This document shows, in pieces, positions 56,833-64,000 of a DNA stretch of 64,000 nt; position 1 is the first letter of the stretch, and each line of letters opens with the position of its first letter. The stretch spans positions 1 through 64,000 of the forward strand of contig NZ_JBJDPS010000019.1 of the NCBI RefSeq assembly GCF_044901685.1, in the 5' to 3' direction. The stretch comes from Micromonospora_G sp044901685 (lineage in GTDB: Bacteria > Actinomycetota > Actinomycetes > Mycobacteriales > Micromonosporaceae). The notes under the pieces were generated by a model. It saw only the letters and a list, made by a program, of their open reading frames with translations. It made no database searches and was not told where the DNA came from. A program made the translations under genes and the position numbers.

Positions 56833-58068
56833 TCACGCCTCGGAGTCGCGATCGCCGGATGCCTCCGTCCCGATCGGCGAGGCGGGAGGCTCCAGCGGCC
56901 GTCTTCGGTTCCGCAGCGCGTCCAGTAGCGCGACCAGGGCCAGCACTCCGGCCACCACGCTCAGCCCGACCATCGGCTCCCACTGCGTCAACGCCGGCGT
57001 GCCCAGCAGCAGGACCACCAAGCCGATCATGCGGGATCGGGAGACCCGGCCGAAGATCTCGTACTCCAGCCGTAGATGGGCGACGAGGAAGAGGACCGGA
57101 CCGCCCACCAGGAACAGGAGCCAAGTGGGTCGCGGCGGCCCGTGCGGGTGATCGATCACCAGTTGGTAGCCGACGGCGGTGACGAGCACACTGAACACGA
57201 TCAGCAAGTGCGTCCGTTCCGACGCCGTGCCCAGCCGACCGGGCATACCCGCCCGATCCAGCGCCTCGGTCAGCAGCAGGCCGGCGCGGTGGAAGTAGAT
57301 CCGCCAGAGCAGCGCGCTGGTGGCGAACGCGACCACGAAGGCGGCGGCCCGCTCCCCGGAGTAGTCCGTGCCACTGAAAACCATGCCGATGACCAGAATC
57401 GATTCACCGAGTGCGATGAGAAACATCTGCTGGTGACGGTCGGCAAGATGCGTCCCGGCGATCCGCCAGCGGCTCACCGCCGAGGCCCCGAGCCTCGGCA
57501 GCGGCCAGCCCAGGGCCCAGGCGAGATAGTCCACAGCGAGGGCGGCGGCCCACAGCGGCAGCCGGAGTGGGTCCGGGCCCAACGCGCCGGCCAGCCAGAG
57601 CGGCGCGCTGGCCGCAGCCCACGCGGCGAGCCGGAACGGCACCAGCCGTCGTGGATGGCCACGCAGCGCGGCGGCGACCACCAACGGCCGCACCACCATC
57701 ACCGTCAGGTACGCGACCGCGAACGGCAGCGCTCGCTCCTCCATCGCGCGCGGCAGCGTCACCGCCATGACCAGGCCGGCGAACATGGTGCCGACCACGA
57801 TCGCCTGGATGATCGACTGCTCCGGTTCGTAGCGGCTGGTGATCCAGGTGGTGTGCGACCAGATCAGCCAGAGCGCCAGGAAGAGCAGCAGGGTACGGCC
57901 GAACCCCGTGGCGAGCGCCCAGCCGGTGTCGTCGCTCAGGTCGGCGAATCGTTGCGAGACCCGGGTGAGGGCCACGACAAAGGCCAGATCGAAGAAGAGC
58001 TCCACGAACGTGGCGCGGCCAGAACTCGCGGGAGGGCGCAGCAGCTCGGCACCGCGTCCCGCCGCCAT
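56833..58068 (-). CDS. LtrA-family membrane protein (low temperature requirement protein A)
   Basis: Integral membrane protein of 411 aa with about twelve hydrophobic segments. The LtrA signature FVELFFDLAFVVALTRVSQ is at about residues 21-39, and LALWLIWSHTTWITSRYEPEQSI follows. MFLIALGESILVIG is the conserved middle. The family was first linked to growth at low temperature in Listeria; the biochemical role is unknown. ATG 58068 follows GGGGGCGGA; an upstream in-frame ATG (58089) lacks a good site. It is unconnected to the xylan genes. Confidence 0.88.
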   Translation of the reverse strand: MAAGRGAELLRPPASSGRATFVELFFDLAFVVALTRVSQRFADLSDDTGWALATGFGRTLLLFLALWLIWSHTTWITSRYEPEQSIIQAIVVGTMFAGLVMAVTLPRAMEERALPFAVAYLTVMVVRPLVVAAALRGHPRRLVPFRLAAWAAASAPLWLAGALGPDPLRLPLWAAALAVDYLAWALGWPLPRLGASAVSRWRIAGTHLADRHQQMFLIALGESILVIGMVFSGTDYSGERAAAFVVAFATSALLWRIYFHRAGLLLTEALDRAGMPGRLGTASERTHLLIVFSVLVTAVGYQLVIDHPHGPPRPTWLLFLVGGPVLFLVAHLRLEYEIFGRVSRSRMIGLVVLLLGTPALTQWEPMVGLSVVAGVLALVALLDALRNRRRPLEPPASPIGTEASGDRDSEA

Positions 58069-58221
58069 CGTCCGCCCCCTGTCGCACAACGAGTCGGGCG
58101 CCAGAGGGGCTGGGTCAGCATGCCTCGGACGGCGTCCCCTCGCCGCCGCCGCGCTGACAACCGCACTCTATCCGAGGCCGAACCCGCACAGGCGCGGCCG
58201 GCAAAAGACCCCACTTTCCCG

Positions 58222-58300
58222 CCCGGCACCACGATGGCCCGTCCGGTGTCACGACGGCGGCCCGGCGTCACGACGGCGGGCCCGGCGCCACGATGGCGGG
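58222..58300. repeat. Four imperfect ~20-bp tandem repeats
   Basis: Units of the form CCCGGyrycACGAyGGcgg start near 58222, 58243, 58261 and 58281. They fill the gap between LtrA and the acyltransferase stop. Each unit contains CACGA(C/T)GG. Low-complexity drift or a repeated protein site are both possible. Confidence 0.65.
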
Positions 58301-58307
58301 GGACGGT

Positions 58308-60509
58308 TCAGCCGGTGCGTCCGGGCAACTCGCCGGAGAGCGCCTCCCGCAGGTGCTGGTGCAGCCGGGGGGCGAGGCTGCGCGCGTACGCGGCGGTGAG
58401 GTGGTGGCTGTCCCGGTAGACCAGCGTCCCGCCGATCACCGGGGCGCACGACGACGTCGGGCAGATCGCGTCGTTCAGGTCGACCAGGTGTACGCCGGCC
58501 AACCCGGTGGCGGCCCGCTCCTGCGGCAGTCCACCGGCGAGCGCGGCCTCCCTCAGACTCGCGCAGCGGGTCAGTGCCCGCCGGTTCGCCGAGACGCACT
58601 CGGCGACGTCGACCCGGAACGCCGGGGTGTCCCGGAGGACCACCAGCGGCAGCCCCGTGCCCGCCACCTCCGACCAGGTCTGCGCCAACGCCTCCGTCTG
58701 CGCCTGGGCCGTGGCCCGACCCGGGCGCGGCAGCACACCGTCGACCAGCGGAATCTGGGTCACCCCGGAGACGATCAGCAGGGCCGGGCGGTCTGCCCCG
58801 GCGAGCGCCGTACGCAGCCTCCGGTTCCATTCCGTGCAGCTCTCGTACGGCCTGCCGTGCAGGGTGATCGGGGCGACCTGGAACGGACACATCGCCTTCA
58901 GGCACGTCACCAGCCGCCAACCGCGCTCGGCGGCGACCACCTGCACGGCCGGGAGCCAGTGCGCCGCGTGCGAGTCTCCGGCGAGCACCACCTCCACCTT
59001 CGCCTCCCGGTCCCCGTAGACGCAGGTACGAAGGCTCGCCTCCGACGCCTGCGCGACACAGTCGTCGCGGTACGCGTCCGGTACGTCGTCCCGGGCGACC
59101 AGCGGGTCCGGTGTGATGCTCGGGACGTGGTCGACCGGTGCCCCGGCCGGGTCGTCCCGGGGCTCCGGGCCGAGCACGGCGGCGCCCAGCGGCGGAGCGG
59201 GTGCGCCGGTCGCGGACGCGCCCGCATCCGGTGCGGCGGTGCCCGCCGGAGTCGGGGCCGGGGAGCGGAGCACCAGCAGGAGCCCCATCCCGGCGAGAAG
59301 CGGGAGACAGGTTGCCGCCAGGCCCACCCGGAGGGCGTACGCCGGCCGGGCGGCGGAGCGCCGGACCGGGTTCTCCACCAGCCGACAGGTCAGTACGGCC
59401 GGCACCACCGAGGCCAGCACGATCCCGACACCGGTCGCCGGTCCGAGCGGACCGAACCGGGCCGTCGCCACCACCAGCAGCGGCCAGTGCCACAGGTACC
59501 ACGAGTAGGAGACGGCGCCGGCCGCCCGGATCGGCCGCCAGCCGAGCAACGAAGCCGGCCCCGCCCGCCACCCCGCGACACCGACACCGGCACCGGCACC
59601 GGCACCGACAGTGCCGACACCGGCGGCGATGACGGCGGCGGTGCCGAGCGTCGGCAGCAGCGCCAGATATCCGGGCCAGCCGTTGACCTCGGGGCCGAGC
59701 AGCGTCGCCGCCAGCAGGATCGCGGCGAGCCCGGCCCAACCCGTCACGGCGACGACCGTACGGGGCAGTCGGTGCAGGTGGGGGCCGAGCACCGCCAGCC
59801 CGCCGCCGAGGGCCAGTTCCCAGATCCGGGTGGTGGTCACGACGTACGCCCGCGTCGGATCGGCCTGGCCGAGGTGGATCGACCAGGCCAGCGACGCCAC
59901 CGCGAGCAGGGCGAGCGCGACCAACGCCCGCCCTCCGACGCTGCGCCGTACGTGTCGACCGGGTGCGCGCCAACCGAGCCAGACGGCCGCCACCAGGAGC
60001 AGCGGCCAGAGCAGGTAGAACTGCTCCTCGACCGCGAGCGACCAGTAGTGCTGCAAGATGCTCGGAGCCTGGTCGGCCCGGAGGTAGTCGGCCGACCGTT
60101 CGGCGAGCCGCCAGTTCATCGCGTACAGGGTGCTCGCCAGGGCGTCGCCGATCGTGTCCGACCACCGGATGCGCGGCAGGAACAGGTACGTGAGCAGCAG
60201 GCTCGCGACGATGACGACGCCGGCCGCCGGCAACAGACGCCTGGCCCGCCGGGCGTAGAAGTGAGCCAGGGAGATCCGTCCGGTTCGGCGCAACTCGCCG
60301 AGCAGCAGGCCGGTGATGAGGAATCCGGAGATCACGAAGAAGACGTCGACGCCGACAAAACCGCCGGGCAGCAGTGGCAGCCCGGCGTGCCCGAGCAGGA
60401 CCAGCAGCACCGCGACGCCGCGCAGCCCCTCGATGTCGGCGCGGAACCCTGCGGCCTGGTCAAGATCGCGGGGCCCGCCCGGGTGGCGGTGCCGGTCCGA
60501 GCGCCCCAT
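58308..60509 (-). CDS. Acyltransferase-3 (OafA/YrhL-type) with SGNH esterase domain
   Basis: Membrane O-acyltransferase of 733 aa. The N-terminal half is an AT3 domain with about ten helices: GFRADIEGLRGVAVLLVLLGHAG, GGFVGVDVFFVISGFLITGLLL, RRLLPA and HYWSLAVEEQFYLLWP are diagnostic. A low-complexity Gly/Ala/Val patch (GAGAGAGVGVAG) lies near residue 310. The C-terminal soluble SGNH domain has VLAGDSHAAHW (Ser nucleophile) and DSHHLTAAYA (Asp-x-x-His). Such AT3-SGNH proteins acetylate cell-surface polysaccharide or peptidoglycan. ATG 60509 follows GGAGGATGGG, which decides the start. No other polysaccharide genes are adjacent. Confidence 0.9.
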   Translation of the reverse strand: MGRSDRHRHPGGPRDLDQAAGFRADIEGLRGVAVLLVLLGHAGLPLLPGGFVGVDVFFVISGFLITGLLLGELRRTGRISLAHFYARRARRLLPAAGVVIVASLLLTYLFLPRIRWSDTIGDALASTLYAMNWRLAERSADYLRADQAPSILQHYWSLAVEEQFYLLWPLLLVAAVWLGWRAPGRHVRRSVGGRALVALALLAVASLAWSIHLGQADPTRAYVVTTTRIWELALGGGLAVLGPHLHRLPRTVVAVTGWAGLAAILLAATLLGPEVNGWPGYLALLPTLGTAAVIAAGVGTVGAGAGAGVGVAGWRAGPASLLGWRPIRAAGAVSYSWYLWHWPLLVVATARFGPLGPATGVGIVLASVVPAVLTCRLVENPVRRSAARPAYALRVGLAATCLPLLAGMGLLLVLRSPAPTPAGTAAPDAGASATGAPAPPLGAAVLGPEPRDDPAGAPVDHVPSITPDPLVARDDVPDAYRDDCVAQASEASLRTCVYGDREAKVEVVLAGDSHAAHWLPAVQVVAAERGWRLVTCLKAMCPFQVAPITLHGRPYESCTEWNRRLRTALAGADRPALLIVSGVTQIPLVDGVLPRPGRATAQAQTEALAQTWSEVAGTGLPLVVLRDTPAFRVDVAECVSANRRALTRCASLREAALAGGLPQERAATGLAGVHLVDLNDAICPTSSCAPVIGGTLVYRDSHHLTAAYARSLAPRLHQHLREALSGELPGRTG

Positions 60510-60617
60510 CCCATCCTCCGCACCACGGCGACCTCGCGTCACGGCCGGAAGAGCCGAGCGGCTTCATGGTATGAGGAGATAAAGGAGGTTAGGGCAATTT
60601 TGAGCGGAAAGACTGTT

Positions 60618-61016
60618 TCAAGAGGTGGTCGAGCGTCGCCGCTGTCGGCGCCACGTCTCGACGATCTCGTCCGCGTCGAAGGTGCCGAGGAACACCGGCG
60701 GGCCCTCGATCAGCCCCTGCCGGGCGCGTACGATCCGTTCGTTCAGGTCCGCGACCGTTGCCCGTACGGCCTGCTCCGAGTTCTTGCCGGCAAGCGTCTG
60801 CGCCAGCTCCTCGGCCTCCTTGCGCAGGCGCAGCGAGGCCGGCGCCAGCCCGGTCAGGTTCTCCCGGCGGACCCAGTCCTTGATCCACCAGTCCTCGTCG
60901 TAGGTGGTGCCGCGGTCCGGCAGCGGCTTGCCGGTGCCGGGCAGATCGTCGAACTCGCCCCGCTCCTGTGCCTCGCGGATCTGCCGGTCGATCCGGGACT
61001 CGTACCGGTCGGGCAT
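60618..61016 (-). CDS. DUF1992 (DnaJC28-like) protein
   Basis: Soluble protein of 132 aa covering the DUF1992 domain: ESRIDRQIREAQERGEFDDLPGTGKPLP, YDEDWWIKDWVRRENLTGLAPASLRLRKEAEEL and LNERIVRARQGLIEGPPVFL. It relates to the conserved part of human DNAJC28; the bacterial function is unknown. The ATG at 61016 follows GTGACCCCCG-type sequence without a strong site. A single gene between the acyltransferase and the ABC exporter. Confidence 0.85.
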   Translation of the reverse strand: MPDRYESRIDRQIREAQERGEFDDLPGTGKPLPDRGTTYDEDWWIKDWVRRENLTGLAPASLRLRKEAEELAQTLAGKNSEQAVRATVADLNERIVRARQGLIEGPPVFLGTFDADEIVETWRRQRRRSTTS

Positions 61017-61106
61017 CGGGGGTCACCTGCCTGGGTCGTCTGGGTACGCCGATTTTACCGCGCTGACCAGCACCGTTGCCCCGCCCGGTGACGGGCCGGA
61101 AGGCGA

Positions 61107-61871
61107 TCAGGTGAGCAGCATCCCGCTCAGCCGACGGTTCGCCAGCCAGGTCCCACCCACCCCCATGGCGACCAGGTACGCGACCGCGCCCACCATGCCG
61201 AAGCCGAGTTCCCCGGTGGTCAGCCCGCGCAGCAGCTCGATGCTCTGGTAGAGCGGCAGCGCGGCCACCACCACCTGCACCGCTCCCGGGTACACCGACA
61301 GCGGGTAGAAGGTCGTCGCGAAGAGGAACATCGGCAGCATGCACAGTTGCAGGTACTGGTGGTGGTGCTGGTCGCGGATGTAGGTCGCGGCGGCGAGCCC
61401 GGCGGCGGAGAACGCGAAGGCGATCAGCACGGCGGCCGGCACGGCGAGCAGCGCCCACCAGGAGTGCACCATGCCGAGGGCGGTGATCACCAGGAAGAAG
61501 CAGGTGGACGAGAGCGTGCTGCGCAGCACCGACGCGGCGATCTCACCGACCGCGATGTCCGGCATCCGCATCGGCGTGGTCACGATCGCGTCGTAGAGCT
61601 TGTCGAACCGTACCCGCCACCACACGTTGTAGGTGGTCTCGTTGACCGCGCTGTTCATCGCCGAGGTGGCGAGCAGCGCCGGGGCGACAAAGGCCGCGTA
61701 GCGCCCGATGTCGCCGCCGGTCGCGCCGTCGTCGACGAGCTGCCCGATCCCGATGCCGACCGACAGCAGGTAGAGGAACGGCTCGAAGATGCCGTTGACA
61801 ACGAGGTTCCAGGGTCGGCCGTGCCGCAGCACCCAGAGGTGGCGCAGCACGATCAGGTGCGCGGACGACAA
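61107..61871 (-). CDS. ABC-2-type exporter permease
   Basis: Permease of 254 aa with six hydrophobic segments and ABC-2 features: HLIVLRHLWVLRHGRPWNLVVNGIFEPFLYLLSVGIGIG at the start and LQLCMLPMFLFATTFYPLSVYPGAVQVVVAALPLYQSIELLRGL near the end, as in NodJ/DrrB-like proteins. TTG 61871 is 11 bases after the stop of the upstream permease gene. It forms a three-gene operon with a second permease and an ATPase. Substrate unknown; daunorubicin-type drug or polysaccharide export are the usual roles. Confidence 0.83.
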   Translation of the reverse strand: MSSAHLIVLRHLWVLRHGRPWNLVVNGIFEPFLYLLSVGIGIGQLVDDGATGGDIGRYAAFVAPALLATSAMNSAVNETTYNVWWRVRFDKLYDAIVTTPMRMPDIAVGEIAASVLRSTLSSTCFFLVITALGMVHSWWALLAVPAAVLIAFAFSAAGLAAATYIRDQHHHQYLQLCMLPMFLFATTFYPLSVYPGAVQVVVAALPLYQSIELLRGLTTGELGFGMVGAVAYLVAMGVGGTWLANRRLSGMLLT

Positions 61872-61882
61872 CGGTCAGCTCC

Positions 61883-62734
61883 CTACGCGTAGAGGTGGCG
61901 CCGGTAGTTGCGGCGGCAGAGGAGGTAGCCGACAACCGTGAGGGCGACCAGGTAGGCCACGTGCCCCAGGCTGGTCGGCCAGGTTGCCGTACCGAGGCTG
62001 AGCGTGCGACAGAGGTCGACCCCGTGCCAGAGCGGCGTGACGTAGACGATCGGGCGCAGCACCTCGGGGAGCTGCTCGACCGCGAAGAACGTGCCGGAGA
62101 AGAGGTAGAGCGGCATGACCACCCACTTGAAGATCCCGGACACCGGTTCGCTGTTGGTCAGCGTCACCGCCCAGGCCGCCGCCGGTAGGGCGAACGCCAT
62201 TCCGGTCAACGTCGCCGCCGGCAGGGTCAGCGCCACCAGCGGGGACTGCGCGGCTCCGAAGGCGACCATCACCAGCAGGAAGGCGGCAGCGCTCATCGCC
62301 ACCCGTACCGTCATGAAAAGCGCGTGGCCGTGCAGGATGTCCTCGGGCTCCAGCGGCGTCCCGGCCGCCACCGGATAGGCACCGCCCGATCGGCGGCTCC
62401 AGCTCACCGGGAAGGCCGACTCGATGATGCCGTTCTGCATCGACGCGGCGGCGAGCATGCCCGGGGCGAAGAAGGCGAGGTAGTCGACGCCGCCGAGCGC
62501 GGCCGTGTCCGGGCCGATCAGCCGGCCGAGCCCGAGGCCCATCGCGACCAGGAAGAGCAGCGGGTTCGCGACGCTGATCACCACGGTGCCGCGCCAGGTC
62601 CGCCGGTAGCGCAACGCCCAGTACCGGTACGCCCGCAGCGCCATGCCCACGCCGGTCACGCCGGCCGGGTCGTTCGTGTCGGTCGAACCGCTCGGGTTGC
62701 TCGGGTTGCTCGGGGTGAGGGTGTCGGTGGCCAT
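61883..62734 (-). CDS. ABC-2-type exporter permease (NodJ-like)
   Basis: Second permease of 283 aa with a polar Ser/Asn/Pro N-terminal tail and six hydrophobic segments. YRRTWRGTVVISVANPLLFLVAMGLGLG and MPLYLFSGTFFAVEQLPEVLRPIVYVTPLWHGVDLCRTL are ABC-2 signatures. The ATG at 62734 is two bases after the ATPase stop, so the genes are co-translated. The two permeases differ and should form a heterodimer with the ATPase dimer. Confidence 0.85.
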   Translation of the reverse strand: MATDTLTPSNPSNPSGSTDTNDPAGVTGVGMALRAYRYWALRYRRTWRGTVVISVANPLLFLVAMGLGLGRLIGPDTAALGGVDYLAFFAPGMLAAASMQNGIIESAFPVSWSRRSGGAYPVAAGTPLEPEDILHGHALFMTVRVAMSAAAFLLVMVAFGAAQSPLVALTLPAATLTGMAFALPAAAWAVTLTNSEPVSGIFKWVVMPLYLFSGTFFAVEQLPEVLRPIVYVTPLWHGVDLCRTLSLGTATWPTSLGHVAYLVALTVVGYLLCRRNYRRHLYA

Positions 62735-62736
62735 GC

Positions 62737-63690
62737 TCAGTCCACCAGCGTCCGGCCGGTCAGCGCGAGGAAGACGTCCTCCAGGCTCGCCCGGCGCACC
62801 ATGGCCGTGGCCGGATTCAAACCCAACCGGTGTACGGCAGCCAGCGCGGCCTCGCCCTCGGCGGTGTACCAGAGCAGCCGGTCCGGCAACTCCTCCAGCC
62901 GGTCCGTCATCCCCGTCGCGCGCAACTTCTCCAGCGCGGTGTCCTGCTCACCGGCGACAAACCGCAGCTCCAGCACCTCCCGGGTGGAATGCGCGGCGAT
63001 CAGCTCGGCGGGTGAGCCCTGCGCCACGATCCGACCGTGGTCCATCACCACGAGCTGGTCACAGAGCTGTTCGGCCTCGTCCATGTAATGGGTGGTGAGG
63101 ATCAGGCTGACACCCTGTTGCTTGAGCCGGAACAGCCGGTCCCAGAGCACGTGCCGGGCCTGCGGGTCGAGCCCGGTCGTCGGCTCGTCCAGCAGCAGGA
63201 TCTCCGGCTCGTTGATCAGCGAACGGGCGATGGTCAGCCGGCGCCGCATACCGCCGGAGAGTGCCTCCACCCGCTCCGCGCCGCGCTCGGAGAGCTGGGC
63301 GAACTCCAGCAGCCGGTCGGTCCGCTCCGCGATGACCTGCTTCGGCAGCCCGAAGTAGCGGCCGTAGATGAGCAGGTTTTCCCGTACGGTCAACTCGCGG
63401 TCCAGCGCGTCGTCCTGGGGGACGACGCCGAGTCGGGCCCGGATTTGTCTTCCGTTGGTGGTCGGGTCCATGCCGAGCACCCGCAGGGTGCCGGCGGTGG
63501 GCGGCGAGACGCAGGCGATCATCCGCATCGTGGACGACTTGCCGGCGCCGTTCGGACCGAGGAAACCGAACGCCCGTCCACGCTGGAGGGTGAAGTCGAT
63601 CCCGTCGACCGCGGTGAAGCTCGTGGACCGGCGGTCGCGGGGCGGGTAACGCTTGACGAGGCCGACGGCCTCCACGAGGGGAGCGGTCAT
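62737..63690 (-). CDS. ABC exporter ATP-binding protein (NodI/DrrA-like)
   Basis: ATPase of 317 aa: Walker A FLGPNGAGKSST at about residue 43-54, signature ALSGGMRRRLTIARSL, Walker B EILLLDEPTTGLDP and the H-loop LTTHYMDEAE. A C-terminal ~90-residue extension (LELRFVAGEQDTALEKL onward) is typical of DrrA-like exporters. ATG 63690 coincides with the expected start of transcription from the promoter at 63697-63725, suggesting a leaderless mRNA. It energises the two ABC-2 permeases encoded next. It probably exports a drug or lipid-linked compound; the substrate is unknown. Confidence 0.9.
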   Translation of the reverse strand: MTAPLVEAVGLVKRYPPRDRRSTSFTAVDGIDFTLQRGRAFGFLGPNGAGKSSTMRMIACVSPPTAGTLRVLGMDPTTNGRQIRARLGVVPQDDALDRELTVRENLLIYGRYFGLPKQVIAERTDRLLEFAQLSERGAERVEALSGGMRRRLTIARSLINEPEILLLDEPTTGLDPQARHVLWDRLFRLKQQGVSLILTTHYMDEAEQLCDQLVVMDHGRIVAQGSPAELIAAHSTREVLELRFVAGEQDTALEKLRATGMTDRLEELPDRLLWYTAEGEAALAAVHRLGLNPATAMVRRASLEDVFLALTGRTLVD

Positions 63691-63696
63691 CCGCCG

Positions 63697-63725
63697 AGCG
63701 TAGAAAATTTGACAGGCAGATGCAA
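63697..63725 (-). promoter_or_regulatory. Promoter of the ABC exporter operon, probably leaderless
   Basis: On the minus strand TTGCAT (complement of 63720-63725), 17-base spacer, TACGCT (complement of 63697-63702). The -10 ends six bases before the ATG at 63690, so the message would begin at or next to the start codon. The surrounding 63700-63760 is the AT-richest stretch of the right end and probably serves the divergent gene too. Confidence 0.45.
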
Positions 63726-63794
63726 ATATTCAACAGGGTATTGCAAGAAGATGCATGTGCCGTCCAGGTGGTCCCGAGATCGGAGTAGCGGCGG

Positions 63795-64000
63795 ATGGAA
63801 CTGGTCGAAATCGAGGACGGGATGGCGCAGCTTGACGTGCTCTTCGCCCCGGCCGCCCGCGCCCCGGTGGACACCTCCGACCCCGACTGGGTCGAGAAGC
63901 TGGCGGCGGCGTTCGCCACACCACCGATGGACAAACTCGGCGTACGGCATCGATGTGAAACGCTACTCCGCGCGATCGTCGACCGCTACGCGGCGGATGA
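63795..64000 (+). CDS. Unknown protein, N-terminal part (runs off the window)
   Basis: An open frame from ATG 63795 to the window edge (68 codons) starts MELVEIEDGMAQLDVLFAPAARAP and continues through EKLAAAFATPPMDKL to RAIVDRYAAD. GGAG lies nine bases upstream (63782-63785). GC bias at third positions is as in real genes. Acidic and helical; I do not recognise the family. It is divergent from the ABC exporter operon across about 100 bases. Confidence 0.6.
   Translation, partial: MELVEIEDGMAQLDVLFAPAARAPVDTSDPDWVEKLAAAFATPPMDKLGVRHRCETLLRAIVDRYAAD

Noticed and set aside
56778..56860. Aromatic tail DLIGWDSAGWPYVY on the minus strand just after LtrA, resembling a second RiPP core
   Set aside because: No start codon or ribosome site in frame within a reasonable distance and the frame runs back into LtrA coding sequence; no modifying enzyme nearby. 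Possibly a gene remnant or chance.
1..64000. CRISPR array, tRNA, insertion sequence, prophage or integrative element
   Set aside because: No regularly spaced direct repeats of 25-40 bases, no cloverleaf-like tRNA ends, no transposase or integrase motifs were found on reading both strands.

Overview
The window is from a high-GC actinobacterium, most likely family Micromonosporaceae (Micromonospora or a close relative). The evidence is the GC-saturated third codon positions, frequent GTG starts, the 5S rRNA end at the left edge, and the gene repertoire. All calls were made by eye; no database search was run.

Layout. 1-91: 3' end of a 5S rRNA gene and its terminator, so the window starts just past an rRNA operon. 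334-2559: secreted zinc metallopeptidase. 2905-8234: a two-gene operon of a Pls-type NRPS (adenylation, carrier, then three soluble domains between six membrane helices, the layout of epsilon-poly-lysine synthetase) and an M1 aminopeptidase. 8316-12461: a compact RiPP-type locus. A 30-residue precursor gene ending in an aromatic tail sits next to a P450, with a divergent methyltransferase and an MFS exporter nearby. 12709-16896: one giant TIR-like/CHAT protease/STAND NTPase/TPR protein resembling bacterial immune effectors. 16937-23019: LacI regulator and a rhamnose-type ABC importer. 23105-33066: three secreted proteins that may form an extracellular copper/PQQ sugar-oxidation set: cupredoxin plus OmpL47 repeats plus DUF1080, a two-domain multicopper oxidase, and a ThuA/discoidin/GSDH/PKD/DUF1080 giant. 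33196-35582: MarR, F420-reductase-like and luciferase-like oxidoreductase operon behind three identical palindromes.

35641-47029: housekeeping and miscellaneous genes. These are DUF2267, a Gfo/Idh/MocA oxidoreductase, a DivIVA-domain coiled-coil protein, a MalY/PatB C-S lyase, an M64 peptidase, a broken NadR-like ATPase, an M15 peptidase, an ECF sigma factor and a GNAT acetyltransferase. 47241-56715: a xylan-utilisation locus with a LacI regulator, a xylo-oligosaccharide-type ABC importer, a GH43 beta-xylosidase, a GH10 xylanase and two CE4 deacetylases. Xylan would be deacetylated and cut outside, the oligomers imported, and the products hydrolysed inside. 56833-64000: LtrA, an acyltransferase-3/SGNH O-acyltransferase, DUF1992, an ABC-2 exporter operon and the start of an unknown gene.

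No tRNA, CRISPR array, insertion sequence or prophage was seen. The most novel-looking items are the P450 RiPP precursor at 9719-9811, which is too short for routine gene calling, the Pls-like synthetase with a lysine-like specificity code, and the TIR-CHAT-STAND-TPR protein.
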